The translations under genes and the position numbers were made by a program. The notes beneath the pieces were generated by a model. The model saw only the letters and a program-made list of their open reading frames with translations, was not told the origin of the DNA and searched no databases. From assembly GCF_001316005.1 (NCBI RefSeq), contig NZ_BBBJ01000001.1:266842-330841 (forward strand): DNA of 64,000 bases, read 5' to 3'. This document shows, one piece after another, positions 18,705 through 29,391 of this stretch (position 1 is the stretch's first letter; the number at the start of each line of letters is the position of its first letter). Source of the DNA: Vulcanisaeta distributa JCM 11217 (GTDB lineage: Archaea; Thermoproteota; Thermoprotei; Thermoproteales; Thermocladiaceae).

Positions 18705-19494
18705 TCAACCCAGGTACTTCCTGAAGAAGTTAACTGTCCTCTCCCAAGCGTCTTTCGCGGCCGCCTCATTATATACCGGCCCACCCTCAGTGGCGAAGGC
18801 GTGGTACGTGCCTGGGTAGAAGGCCATCTCGAACCTTGGTTTGTAGGTTAGTACAGCCTTTATTAGGTCTGGTATTCCCTGGTTTATGGCTGGGTCCTCG
18901 CTGGCGTAAATAGCCAGTATCGCCCCCCCTTGATCCTGGCTATGTCATTTATATTCTTCGGATTCCTACCGTAGTAAATCACCGACGCGTCAAAGGGCAC
19001 CCTAGTCGATGCCTCAAAGGCCAGGCCAGCACCCATGCAAAAGCCTATTATGCCCATCCTCTCCACCCTGTACGTACTCTTTACGTAGTTGTACGTGACC
19101 ACTATGTCCCTGACCATCCTCTCTTCAGTAGCATCCCTATTAACGACCAGCTCCTGCACTATCTCCCTCTCTATCGGCGATAACGAACTCATTAACTCAC
19201 CGATTGCCTTTGGATCAGCCCTCCTCTCCGGCGGTAGAGACCAAAACCTCCTCATTACACCTGCGATGTTTTGCTCAGTAAATACGTCAGCCCTCCTAGA
19301 GTATAGGTTTGGTGCGATAGCCAGGTAGCCAAGACCTGCCAATCTCCTGGCTACATTCCTTATGAATTCCGTGATGCCGAATATCTCGTGTATCACAATC
19401 ACGGCCGACCTATACGCCGTATCCGGCGTTACCTGGAAGCTGCTAATTCGCTACCGTCGCTCGCCCTATACCTTATGTACTCCTCCCTTGGCAT
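18705..19494 (-). CDS. Dienelactone hydrolase family protein (two frameshifts)
   Basis: An alpha/beta hydrolase of about 260 residues. IVIHEIFGI near the N-terminus is the DLH oxyanion strand, GIIGFCMGAGLAFE carries the nucleophilic Cys of the G-x-C-x-G elbow, and the C-terminus has GTYHAFATEGGPVYN with the catalytic His. Breaks: near 19441 (CTTCC for CTTTCC) and at 18922 (seven C where the frame needs eight or five). With these fixed it runs from ATG 19494 (MPREEYIRYRASDGSELAAF) to RKYLG. Family members hydrolyse lactones or esters; the true substrate is unknown. Confidence 0.8.
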
Positions 19495-19638
19495 ATCTAT
19501 GGGTTTTACTTGCCGTCTTATTAGGTTTTCGTTATCGGATTTCCGAGACGCGGTGCTTGTTATTTCCCATGCTTCTTTAGAGATAATTTTTTAAGTGCCT
19601 GCGATACTCGTTCCCCCCCAGTTCTCGAGGTTTTAAGT

Positions 19639-21582
19639 ATGGCATCCTTAAAGGAGGAGATGGAGAAGAAGATTATGGAGATCCTACCGCCCGAAGCCAA
19701 GTTTTCTAAGGTGGATTTTGAGGGGGGGCCTAACGTAATTATTTACGTGATGAACCCAAGGTATGTGATGGAGCATAGCGAGTACATAAAGACCCTGGCT
19801 AAGGAGTTGAAGAAGTACATAATCATTAGGGGGGGTGATCCGAAGGTTAGGATTAGGGAGGTTGATAAGTTGAAGAGGGTCATAACGGATATGGTAACTA
19901 AGAGCGTGGGCTCGAACATAATTGATGATATTGTCGTTGATGAACCAACAGGTGAGGTCTATGTCTACCTGAAGAAGCCCGTTAGGGAGAGGAGCAAGTT
20001 GGAGAAGGAGATACTGGCTGAGACTGGTTGGAAGCCCTGGATAATACCCACGGCGCTTGAGATGGGTAGGGACTTGCCTAGGTCGGACATAGATGCCGTT
20101 AAGCAGATACAAATAGCCACTGCGAAGGATAGGCTCGAGTTCCTTAGGAGGCTTGGCATGAGGATTCATAGGGAGCCCATTTACAGGGATGCCAGGATAA
20201 CCGTTACCGGCCTAGGCGCTCAGATGGAGGTTGGCAGGAGTGCCATACTCGTCAGGACAAAGGAAAGCTCAATACTCCTGGACTGCGGCGTTAAACCATC
20301 AAGCTCGGGAGATGAGGCACCGCTACTTGATGAGTTAGACCTGGACGCACTAGACGCCGTAGTCATAACCCACGCGCACATGGACCACATTGGCTATGTA
20401 CCATACCTATTCAAGTATGGCTATAAGGGCCCGGTCTACATGACTGAGCCGACCAAGTACCTAATGGAGGTACTACTCACTGACTATATTGAGCAGGCGG
20501 AGTCTGAGGGTAGGGTTCCACCGTATAGTAGGCAGGACCTCGCACAAGCCCTTTACCACACGATAACCCTTAACTACGCTGATCACCCAACGGACATATC
20601 ACCAGACACGAAGTTAATGCTCTTTGACGCAGGTCATGAGGTTGGCTCAGCCGTGGTGCACCTACACATTGGTAATGGCCTTTACAACATCATTTACACG
20701 GGAGACATGAAGTACGGACCAACGAGGCTCCTGAACCCAGCCCATAATAAGTTCAAGAGGGCTGAGCTGCTCATTATGGAGAGTACCTACGGTGGTAAGG
20801 AGGATGTTCAACCGCCGAGGCAGGAAAGTGAGCAGAAGCTTGTTGACTTGGTTAAGCATACCGTCGAGCATGAGGGTAAGGTGTTGATACCCGTGTTCAG
20901 TACGGGTAGGGCCCAGGAAATACTCCTGGTACTTAATGAAGCCATTAACAATAAGCAGCTACCAAAGATACCGATCTACGTTGATGGGATGGTGCTGGAG
21001 ACACTAAACGTACACCTAATGTTCCCCGACTACCTGAATAGGACCCTCAGGGAGATGATATACGACGGCGTGAACCCATTCCTGAGCGAGTACGTTAAGC
21101 CAATCGAGAGGGCCAGGGACCCTGAGAAGCGTAAGGAGCAGGTCATGGAGATACTCCAGGGACCACCAGCAGTCATACTGGCCCCACACGGCATGCTCAA
21201 TGGAGGACCAATAATGGACTACTTCGTGCATGCTGCCGAGGATGAGAAGAACATGCTCATATTCGTGTCGTACCAGGCGGAGAACACGATTGGCAGGAGG
21301 ATTCAGCAGGGCGAGAGGAAGTTGACTGTTAGGTATTACTCGGATAGGGTGACGCTTGATATTAAGATGAAGGTTGAGTCGATACCGGGCTTCTCGGGGG
21401 GGCATAGTGATAGGAGGCAATTGATTAATTACGTGAGAAACATGGAACCAAAGCCTCATAAAATAATGCTTGTCCACGGCGAACCAAGCAAGATAATGAA
21501 CCTAGCCCTAACCCTGGAGCTTCAGCTGAAGATACCAACGGTGTTCATGAATAATGGGGGGGAGACCCTAAGGCTTGTCTAG
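19639..21582 (+). CDS. KH-domain/metallo-beta-lactamase/beta-CASP ribonuclease aCPSF1
   Basis: A 647-residue intact homologue of archaeal CPSF1/FttA, the factor that ends transcription by cleaving nascent RNA 3' ends. Residues ~1-150 form two KH-like domains, ~190-400 the MBL core with VVITHAHMDHIGY (HxHxDH metal site, about residue 244) and MESTYGG, then the beta-CASP domain with PVFSTGRAQE and the closing GFSGGHSDRRQL and VHGEPSKI motifs. The family motif is GFSGHSD; the extra Gly, and those at FEGGPN and IRGGDP, fall on seven-G runs. Start ATG 19639. It overlaps the convergent glucoamylase gene by 38 bp. Confidence 0.93.
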   Translation: MASLKEEMEKKIMEILPPEAKFSKVDFEGGPNVIIYVMNPRYVMEHSEYIKTLAKELKKYIIIRGGDPKVRIREVDKLKRVITDMVTKSVGSNIIDDIVVDEPTGEVYVYLKKPVRERSKLEKEILAETGWKPWIIPTALEMGRDLPRSDIDAVKQIQIATAKDRLEFLRRLGMRIHREPIYRDARITVTGLGAQMEVGRSAILVRTKESSILLDCGVKPSSSGDEAPLLDELDLDALDAVVITHAHMDHIGYVPYLFKYGYKGPVYMTEPTKYLMEVLLTDYIEQAESEGRVPPYSRQDLAQALYHTITLNYADHPTDISPDTKLMLFDAGHEVGSAVVHLHIGNGLYNIIYTGDMKYGPTRLLNPAHNKFKRAELLIMESTYGGKEDVQPPRQESEQKLVDLVKHTVEHEGKVLIPVFSTGRAQEILLVLNEAINNKQLPKIPIYVDGMVLETLNVHLMFPDYLNRTLREMIYDGVNPFLSEYVKPIERARDPEKRKEQVMEILQGPPAVILAPHGMLNGGPIMDYFVHAAEDEKNMLIFVSYQAENTIGRRIQQGERKLTVRYYSDRVTLDIKMKVESIPGFSGGHSDRRQLINYVRNMEPKPHKIMLVHGEPSKIMNLALTLELQLKIPTVFMNNGGETLRLV

Positions 21583-23462
21583 TCTCTGCTCTTCCGTAAA
21601 CCACAAACATAACTATTGCCAATAGGATCACCACAATCGCCACTAAAACCAGGGTAATGATCACGGGTTTTTGAGGCGGTTTATAACCAAGGGCTGTGAG
21701 CACGTACATGGCTGCCGACCAGGTTAGTGGCGATGTCGTTGGTAATGGATAGCCAAGCCTTGGGTCTATGGCCTCGGGCAGTAGGCCGTGCTGTGAATGT
21801 TCAACACACCATGCTAATATATTATATACACCCGTGTAGTTTCCAATGTCCTCGTAGTACATTGCCAGGAACAACGTGGTTATTAACCAGGGTGGGTCTG
21901 GCGCCGTACTGTCATAGAGGCTTGAATCGTAGTGATAATCATCGCCAGGGAACCTTGCTAACCCTCCATTAACCGTTAATACGCGCGTTATTGTTTCGAC
22001 CGTGCTTACCGCCCTAACACTACGTGGGTTCACAAGTCCCATGGCTATGGGTAGAATTGCCGACGAGTCGGGTATTCCATTCGGTACGTAGGTCACCTGT
22101 GATCCGCTGCTTGTGTATACTACCGTGCTCGTGATCGCTTGTGAGTAGAACTTGCCGGTGTAGAAGTAGCTCTGTATCGTGGAGTTTAATTCATCGGCTG
22201 CCCTGAGTATCTCCGTGTTGTTAAGACCTAATACCCTATATATCTGTGCTGAGGCGTATAGGCCCAGGTCGTCAATTGCCTGGGTCCAGAAGTTGTAGGC
22301 GTAGTTGCTCTCCCAAATGCTTAGGTCCTTGGGTATCAAGCCATTATCCTCACTAATACTCCTCAATTCCCAGTTAAGGGACTTGTTGATGCAGGGTAGC
22401 ACCGCCAGTAAAAACGACTTATTGTGGGTGTACTCATAGAATTGCCAAACACCTATTTGGAACAGGCCAACACTATCGTACTCAGGAATACCGAAGGTTT
22501 TATCCGGTATTCCATACCAGAAGTCATAGCGTGTGTACCAGGTGCCACTTGAATTCTGGGCGCTACACATCCATAGCCAGTACTTCATTGCCGGTCCATA
22601 ATAACCAGCGGCCTGAAGCGCCATTGCCGCGAATGACGAGTCCCTAACCCAGCTGTAGAAGTATACGGGTTCTGGCGATGCAACGAATTCCCCAGTGACT
22701 GGGTTTTGATCGTCCATCAATAGTAGGAGACTTAGGTAATACTCAGTTAGTAATGCACCGCTTAACCTGGGCTTTCTCGCAAGTCCCAGCCAATTACTGA
22801 CCTCGTTATTGTTAATACTCATTAATTCATTAATTGGAATTATTGATGCGCCACCGAGGTTTAGGACCACGTATGTGTAGTTACCACTAACGCTGAGTAT
22901 GGTCCACCCATCCACGTTCCTCACCGTAATCCCACTACCTGAGTATATGCTGAATAGAAGTGGTGATTTGATAATCACGAATGTATCATTAATCACCTGG
23001 TACGTATAAGACGCAGGCATAAAAACCTCAATAGTCAGTAAGTCTCTAGACCTAGCGATAACGGCTATGGTTGTGTAATTCGGAGGGATGAACATCGACA
23101 CCTCGCCATTACTGCCCCCTGATAATGACCGTATTATTAAGCGCCAGGTAAGCTTCACTGGTGTTTCCTAAATTCGTGATGGTCACGTTAATGCCGAGTA
23201 ACCCGTATTGTCCATAAAAAACCTGGAGGATTGATGGAGGCTTGGAGGATTCACCATTTAGTATGGGCTTCGGTATTGGGTATCCAGTGGATATGTAAAT
23301 GCTAAGGTTCCTCCAATTACTCAGGAGTAGGTATGTGGGTGATGAGGTATTTGTTGGTATTTGTACAGTGACTTGTCGCTGAGTTAATGATAAAGCAATT
23401 ATTGACGCACCAATTACCAATAATGCAATTCCAATTACTAGGAAGATAACTCTCCAATTCAT
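21545..23462 (-). CDS. Membrane-anchored GH15 glucoamylase-like enzyme (one frameshift)
   Basis: About 640 residues. One hydrophobic segment lies at residues ~5-26 (VIFLVIGIALLVIGASIIAL) and another near the C-terminus (VIITLVLVAIVVILLAIVMF), so the catalytic domain is held outside the cell. GH15 motifs occur in order: YSWVRDSSFAAMALQAAG, EYDSVGLFQIGVWQFYEYT, NFWTQAIDDLGLYA, PPWLITTLFLAMYYE and LLPEAIDP with PLTWSAAMYV, including the acidic catalytic residues. Expected to release glucose from the ends of external starch-like glucans. The frame breaks near 23122, between NNTVII and GGSNGEVSM. No divergent partner is obvious. Confidence 0.82.
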
Positions 23463-23574
23463 TGGCTATCAAATCCATGAAGAACTTTAATACTTTATCT
23501 AGAGTCAATGTTCAATTAATCAATCAGCAGTACACCTTTTAATGCCTAGTCTATACCTTCCATGAAGTAAGGAT

Positions 23575-24412
23575 ATGCTAGCGTACATGCTTGGTATCGT
23601 ATTAGCCGTGGCTGCATCACTCACCTGGGCAGTATCGCCGATACTTTACAGGGTAGGCGCAACGGACAGCGCGCTTGATGACTTGATATCGAATTCCCTA
23701 GGTGCATTCGTACTTGCTGTACCATTTATACTACTCAAGCCACCATTAAATTATGGCGCCTGGCTCTACGGGACCCTCTTTGCAGTGCTTGGACCAGTAT
23801 TTGGAACATACGTGTTCCTAATCTCACTTAGGTATGCAGATGTGGGTATTGCAAACGTAATCTCCTACGCCTACGTAGTCTTACTCCCAATAATACTGCT
23901 CGTGATTAGCCCATCATACCTGGCATACACGTGGCCCGCCGTATTAATAATGATCGGTCTCTACCTAATAATGGGTTCCGGCAAGGGTACACTTTACGGA
24001 TACCTAATGGCACTACTCTCAGCCATACTCTACGCCTTCTCCTTCCTGGCGCTTTACAGGGCCTATGAGTACACAAATCCCTGGGGGCATAATATTCGTT
24101 AGGGGCATTACGCTGATGATGGGTGCATTAATACTAAAGATCGTGATTGAGGGCTTTAGGTTTAAAGTTAGTGGTAAGGTCTTCCTCGCTGGGTTAATTA
24201 GTTATGGTATTGGAGGTCCCCCCCTCTATGTCTTGTCCGTGAATTACGCGGGAATCGCCGTACCAACACTAATAACGGCATTATCGCCCGTTATTACCGA
24301 GGTCCTGGCGATAATTGAGCTTAAAGAGAGACTGAACCTAAAATCGGCACTCGGTTTCATAGCCGTAATAATAGGCATAATAATAGCATCACTAATCGGC
24401 ATTCAGATTTAA
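23575..24412 (+). CDS. EamA/DMT-family transporter (one frameshift)
   Basis: About 280 residues with two five-helix halves, the EamA (drug/metabolite transporter) plan. The first half begins MLAYMLGIVLAVAASLTWAV, the second ends with ITALSPVITEVLAIIELKERL and GFIAVIIGIIIASLIG. The frame breaks near 24086: five G where TGGGGC (four G) would give NPWGIIFVRG. GGPPLYVL contains a seven-C run. The substrate is unknown; family members export metabolites such as amino acids. It lies head to head with the glucoamylase gene, with promoters presumably in the ~110-nt gap. Confidence 0.8.
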
Positions 24413-24437
24413 AATCTAGGCACAATAATTTACTCTG

Positions 24438-24491
24438 GTGATGATGGGTCGATGATAAGGATGATAGGTGATTTAGGAAGAGACGAGCTGA
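24438..24491 (+). ncRNA. Weak C/D box sRNA candidate
   Basis: Contains a C-box match GTGATGA (24438-24444), a C'-like GTGATTT (24468-24474), a 13-nt spacer and CTGA (24488-24491). No good D' box is present at the expected distance, and no TATA element is correctly placed upstream. The repeated GATGAT/GATAAGGATGATAG text could produce these matches by chance. Listed only because overall size and order fit. Confidence 0.22.
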
Positions 24492-24613
24492 TTGCTAATT
24501 CTTATTTTTGACAAAATTATAGCATTATCGCATAATGCTATAATTTACTTTAACAAATATATTATTAAAATAATAAGATAAAATTTATTAACATCAAGAA
24601 ACATAAAACTACA

Positions 24614-26373
24614 ATGGCTAGCACAGTTCTTGATGAGTTCCTTAAACAGAGAAACATGCTCTTAAATGCGGGTAGTTATGAGGAGGCTAAGGCGAACTTC
24701 CGGTGGCCGCCGCCTGGCGAATTTAATTGGGCTGTGGATTATTTTGATAAGTATCTCGCTGAGGCCGCCACTAACCCTGCCCTTGTGTACATAAATGATG
24801 AACTATTCAAGACCGGCGATTCTAGGGTCTTCAGTTATCCAGAGCTTAGGGCTAGGTCTAATAGGTTAGCTAATGCACTCACTGAGTTGGGTATTGGACG
24901 TGGGGGGGATGTAGTCATGGTAATGCTCAATAACAGGCCTGAGCTCTTTGAGGCCTTCCTGGCGCTAATGAAGATGGGCGCTATAATAGCGCCGGCAACA
25001 ACATTGTTGCTGCCAGCGGACATTGAGGATAGGGCCGCGAGGGCTCACTTCAAGGCCATAATTGCGGATCCTGAGGTCGTCAGCAGGATCGACCAAATTA
25101 GGGATAGGCTTGAGAAGCTTGGTGTTAAGTACTTTATAACCCTCGGTAAGCCAGGACCTGGCTGGATTGATTACTACGAATTAACTAGCGGTAAGTCAGA
25201 GAACTTCCAGGGGACTAGGACTAGGACTGATGAATTACTACTGATCTACTTCACGTCTGGAACAACGGCTAAGCCGAAGATGGTCATGCACACCCACTCA
25301 AGCTACCCAATTGGCCATCTAACGACAATGTATTGGGTCGGTGCTAAGCCAGGTTATAGGCACATGAATATATCGAGCCCAGGTTGGGCAAAGTGGGCTT
25401 GGTCGACATTCTTCGCAGCATTTAACGCTGGCGCAACCACCGTTGTCTATGATTATAGCGGCAGGTTCAGCGCGGCTAATCACCTAAAGGTTCTTGAGAA
25501 TTACGGCGTTGACACGCTGTGCGCACCACCAACAGTCTGGCGCATGATAATACTTGAGGATTTAACGAAGTACAATCTCGAGAAGATTAAGAGCTTCGTG
25601 AGCGCCGGCGAGCCTCTGAATCCAGAGGTCATTGAGCGTGTCTATAAAGCCACGGGTAAGTACATACGTGATGGGTATGGACAGACGGAGACTACGCTCA
25701 TGGTTGGTAACTTCCCAGGCATGAAGATTAAGCCTGGCTCAATGGGTAAGCCAGCCCCTGGCTATGACGTAGTCCTCGTCGATGAGGATGGAAACCCAGT
25801 GGGCACTAATAAGGATGGTCACATAACCGTTAAGACAAGCCCGAGGCCCATTGGTCTAATGGTTGGTTATGATGATGAGAATAAGAATAAGGAGGTGTTT
25901 AGGCTTGGCCTTTACTTCACGGGTGATGTCGCCTTCATGGATGAGGAGGGCTACCTATACTTCGTTGGTCGCGCAGATGATGTATTCAAGTCAAGTGACT
26001 ATAGGATTAGCCCGTTTGAACTGGAAAGTGACTTATTGAAGCATCCAGCCGTTGCTGAGGCTGCGTGGTCCCAAGCCCAGACCCCCCCATAAGGGGCTTC
26101 ATACCAAAGGCATACATAGTGTTAAAGCCTGGCTACACGCCAAGTAGGGACTTGGCCCATGAAATCTTTAAGTTCATTAGGCTTAACATAGCGCCATATA
26201 AGAGGCCTAGGGCCATTGAGTTCGTGCCTGAGTTACCCAAGACCATTAGTGGCAAGATTAGGCGTGTTGAGCTTAGAGGCCTTGAACGTGAGAAGAGGAG
26301 TAAGGGCATTAGGGGGGGTGAGCATGAGTATTTTGAGGATGACTTCCCAGACATTAAGCAGATGAGGGTGTAA
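24614..26373 (+). CDS. AMP-forming acyl-CoA synthetase (one frameshift)
   Basis: About 585 residues of the acyl-adenylate (ANL) superfamily, converting an organic or fatty acid plus ATP and CoA to acyl-CoA. The P-loop YFTSGTTAKPKMVMHTH, the DGYGQTETT motif, TGDVAFMDEEGYLYFVGR hinge region and PKTISGKIRR with the C-terminal catalytic Lys are present. The sequence is closest to medium-chain/benzoate-type ligases. The frame breaks at 26067 (GCGTGG for GCGGTGG); the second part resumes VVPSPD. AAATTTATTAAC upstream of ATG 24614 is a likely TATA box. With the acyl-CoA dehydrogenases later in the window it suggests CoA-ester catabolism. Confidence 0.88.
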
Positions 26374-26427
26374 TATTGCTAGATCATTATAAAATGATTT
26401 TTAAATTTAGTATTGTCTTTTTCCTCA

Positions 26428-27329
26428 ATGTCTAGCGCGATAAGGAGGATTAGCCTTGGGGGGGTTGATTGGCTTGATTACGCAATGCTTGGTGGTGTGC
26501 CAAGGGGGGGTAATTGGCTACTGGTGACTGGTGAACCTGGCGTTGGTAAGTCAATACTCACGATACAGGCGGCTGGGGGGGCCAATGTGGATGCCATGCC
26601 CGTGGTCTTCGTCTCCACGGAGACCAGGTTTTTCGACGTTGTTAGGCAGGCTAGGCAGTTCGGTATTGACCTCAGCGACGCTGTTAGCCTTGCCGATGTA
26701 TTGGCTGGTAAGGTTAAGGACGTCAAGACGAACCTAGTCGTTATTGACTTATTCGGACTTGCCAGGCAATACAGGGAACTACTCAAGGCGAGTGAGGAAG
26801 AGGAGGGTAAGTCCAAGGCTAAGTCACCACTGAGTATGGAGGTTGTAATGGCCTCAATAGAGAAGGCTTACGAGGTCCTTGGCGTGAGTGAGGAGGGCAA
26901 GGTGACTAAGGATGTCCTAGTCATTATTGATTCCCTGGCTCCCATGTGGCTCATGCGCCGGCAATGGCTAGGCTCATCACGTATCGATTAAGGCAGAGGC
27001 TGTATAGGAGTAATGTTACTGTAATAATGACTAATCAATTTGCACCAACCACGGGCATGACCTTCGGGTTCGGCGCAGAGCACATCGCCGATGCAATAAT
27101 ACACATGTGGATTGAACAGCCTGAGAAGAAGAAGGAGATTGAGAGGTGGCTCATCATTAAGAAAGCTAGGCTCACGAATCATTATAGGAAGGCAATGAGG
27201 TATGAGATAGAGCCTGGCAGAGGATTAACACTTATAGAGCCTAGCATTGAGGAGTTGAAGAAGTGGTTTGATGAGTATGCAGGTAAGCAGGAATCAAGTG
27301 GGGGAGGAATAACTGTAGCCAAGAAGTAA
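26428..27329 (+). CDS. RecA/KaiC-like ATPase (one frameshift)
   Basis: About 300 residues. GVDWLDYAMLGGVPRG then LVTGEPGVGKSILTIQ (Walker A), VVFVSTETRFFDVVRQAR and DVLVIIDSLAPMWLM (Walker B) define a RadA/KaiC-type single ATPase domain. VTVIMTNQFAPTTG matches the following strand of RadA paralogues. The break near 26960 is CC for CCC (restored WLMRPAMARL). ATG 26428 is 26 nt after TTTTAAATT, so TTG 26413 is not preferred. Three extra glycines sit on seven-G runs. The next gene starts 2 nt after its stop. Role unknown: RadA paralogues assist recombination, KaiC-like proteins regulate. Confidence 0.8.
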
Positions 27330-27331
27330 TA

Positions 27332-27777
27332 ATGGCAATGGAGGAGTTTCTATGGACCTTATTAAACGGTGGTAGCAGGGAGAACGTGGTAAATAGATTA
27401 ATGCATGCGGTGAGTATGCCAAGCCCTACTTAGATGTGGTCAATGGTAATGACCCAGGTAGCACGATATCTGCTGCGGTGTCGTATTACCAATACGTTAG
27501 GCTCGCCAGAGGAGATCTGCATATAAATGGGAATTACCTAATGGGTATTGACGAAGATCTCGTAAGGCCTGATTCTACGTATTCAGTGATTATTGATAAC
27601 ATGACCCGCGCATTGAAGGCTCAGGATTACGTAACGGCAAGCTTTCTGGCGGACCTGGCATTTATCGCCAGGTCATACATACTCTGTGTGGAGAATAATA
27701 ATGAGGATTCGTGTGATTGGATTAGGAGGGCGTTTAATGTGAGGGTTTTGATCCTTAGAAGATTTAGCAATTATTGA
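27332..27777 (+). CDS. Hypothetical protein in KaiC-like operon (one frameshift)
   Basis: About 148 residues, unrecognised. ATG 27332 begins MAMEEFLWTLLNGGSRENVV; the frame breaks near 27402 where GG replaces GGG (restored MHAGEYAKPYLDVVNG), then runs through ISAAVSYYQYVRLARGDL to RRFSNY. It is helical with three cysteines. The 2-nt spacing from the upstream ATPase implies cotranscription, so it may be a partner protein. It overlaps the convergent OB-fold gene by 14 bp. Confidence 0.55.
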
Positions 27778-28171
27778 GCGGCCTGAACTTATAGCCGTAG
27801 TTTATCAGGCCGTACGTGCCATCCATCTTAACCATTCTAAACACGACCTCAACATCAATGCCAGGACTTAACTTATCAGTCCATGCAATCCACTATCTGA
27901 CCAACAACCTTAACGCCACCAAGATCCACTATGCCTATTACCAACGGCTTCATCTTCTCAAACTCGACAGGCACTGAGTAAAGTACTGTGAAGTTTACGA
28001 GCTTGCCCGTGCTTGGTAATGGGTATGGCTTAAACTCCCTGGAACCGCACTCACACACAGCCTTGGCGGGAAGTATATGCGCCCGCACTTAACGCATTGG
28101 ACACCCTCGAGCCTATAGTACTGAGGCATCCTTCTCCAGTACCTTGGTATGGATAGTCTCTGGTCAACCAT
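27764..28171 (-). CDS. Zinc-ribbon OB-fold (DUF35) protein, thiolase partner (two frameshifts)
   Basis: About 135 residues. An N-terminal helix (IPRYWRRMPQYYRLEG) is followed by a rubredoxin-like zinc ribbon (CVKCG and CECGSREF) and an OB fold (GKLVNFTVLYSVP and VGQIVDC), the plan of DUF35 proteins that bind thiolase-like enzymes. In archaea such proteins bridge thiolase and HMG-CoA synthase, which fits the HMG-CoA reductase gene just beyond. Breaks: GG for GGG near 28055 and one missing base near 27894. Its ATG lies immediately after the thiolase stop (TGACATG), indicating one operon. Confidence 0.8.
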
Positions 28172-28172
28172 G

Positions 28173-29336
28173 TCAGCTCACCCTCCTGAGGATTATCGAT
28201 GTTGATACTAAATCGAAGCCAGCCATGTCTTGAACAATTCCCAACTCAGCCCTGCCCAGCGATTCAAAGGGCTTCGCATTCATTAGCTCCATAACCATTA
28301 ATGCCAATTCATACATACCCGACGCACCCCCCCCTGGAAATCCCATGGATTTAAGTCCACCACCTGCATTAACAACTAATTTATTACCCGCGTCTAAGGC
28401 ACCCGTAGATAGAAGTCTCGGCGTCTCACCAGGCCTCACGAGACCCATGGACTCCAGCGCCAGCATGCCGAGTATGCTGTATGTGTCGTGAACCTCAGCA
28501 AGGTTTATGTCGCTTATTGAAACGTGAGCCATCCTAAGGGCCATATTGGTGGCATCCCTAACAGAGTAAAGCTCGGTTAATGAATCCCTCTGGCCTAGGT
28601 ATGTCCCGTAGGCGCCAACGCCAATACCATCAATCCTAATCACAGCGTCACTCTTAATTGGTTTATTGCATAGTATGACTGCGGCTGAACCATCCACGGC
28701 AGGTGCAACATCATAAAGTCTCAGTGGGTCGGCAACGACCTCCGATTCAAGTACATCCTTAAGCGATGCTTGCTTCTTCATGTACGCGAGTGGGTTCTTG
28801 CTGCCTCGCTCATGCATCTTTATTGGCCATATCGCCAGATCCTCATAGTCATAGCCATACTTAATCATGTACTCCTTCATCGCCATCGCCGCCTGGGCGG
28901 CTGGCGTTACGCCAAAGAAGCCCTCATACTCGTAGTCAGTGATTGTTGATAATGCCTTATTCAACTTAACATTAACCACATCATGCATCTTCTCAACACC
29001 GACAACTGCGACGCAATCATAAATGCCCGCCTTAACCATGTTATAGGCCTCTAGGACAGCAATGCCGCTTGATCCATCACCACTCTCAATCCTAATGGCA
29101 GGTATTCTCCTGAGCCCAACATAATCCGCCAGATAGGCACCTAACACACTTTGGTCCTGGAGCACCTCTGAGAAGGCATTGGCCACGTATATGGCGCCAA
29201 GGTTAGTATTGCCTACTTGATCAAGGACCTTTAGGAAGGCCTCAGCGAATAGCTCCTTCAACCCCCCCTTCTCATAATGCCTACCGCCAGGTACCAGGGA
29301 GTGCGCTACGACATATACTTCTGTCGTATTAAACAC
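28173..29336 (-). CDS. Thiolase-fold protein lacking the catalytic Cys and His
   Basis: About 388 residues with the thiolase fold: VYVVAHSLVPGGRHYEKG, IYVANAFSEVLQ, AVVGVEKMHDV, AHVSISDINLAEVHD and VNAGGGLKSMGFPGG. The nucleophilic Cys strand, usually ESACASG, reads ESGDGSSG, and the usual GHPxG catalytic His position reads GFPGG. It is therefore unlikely to be a standard thiolase and may act as a structural or altered-specificity partner with the adjacent DUF35 protein. GTG 29336 is about 26 nt from the shared TATA element, supporting a leaderless start. ATG 29349 would need a frameshift. KGG and PGGG carry +3 runs. Confidence 0.82.
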   Translation of the reverse strand: MFNTTEVYVVAHSLVPGGRHYEKGGLKELFAEAFLKVLDQVGNTNLGAIYVANAFSEVLQDQSVLGAYLADYVGLRRIPAIRIESGDGSSGIAVLEAYNMVKAGIYDCVAVVGVEKMHDVVNVKLNKALSTITDYEYEGFFGVTPAAQAAMAMKEYMIKYGYDYEDLAIWPIKMHERGSKNPLAYMKKQASLKDVLESEVVADPLRLYDVAPAVDGSAAVILCNKPIKSDAVIRIDGIGVGAYGTYLGQRDSLTELYSVRDATNMALRMAHVSISDINLAEVHDTYSILGMLALESMGLVRPGETPRLLSTGALDAGNKLVVNAGGGLKSMGFPGGGASGMYELALMVMELMNAKPFESLGRAELGIVQDMAGFDLVSTSIILRRVS

Positions 29337-29355
29337 CAGCAGTTGCCATAAATGT

Positions 29356-29371
29356 GAAGTTTTTAAATATT
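29356..29371. promoter_or_regulatory. Shared bidirectional TATA element
   Basis: GTTTTTAAATATT lies midway between the thiolase-fold gene (GTG 29336, minus) and HMG-CoA reductase (ATG 29392, plus). Its near-palindromic centre at about 29364 is 26-28 nt from each start, the distance expected for TATA-directed leaderless transcripts. One TBP site could thus serve both directions, coupling two genes of acetoacetyl-CoA/mevalonate chemistry. Confidence 0.55.
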
Positions 29372-29391
29372 CCCTGGATATAGCCCATATA

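Noticed and set aside
24420..24500. Confident C/D box sRNA
   Set aside because: D' box and TATA element are missing, and GATGAT repeats make chance matches likely. Kept only as a low-confidence candidate.
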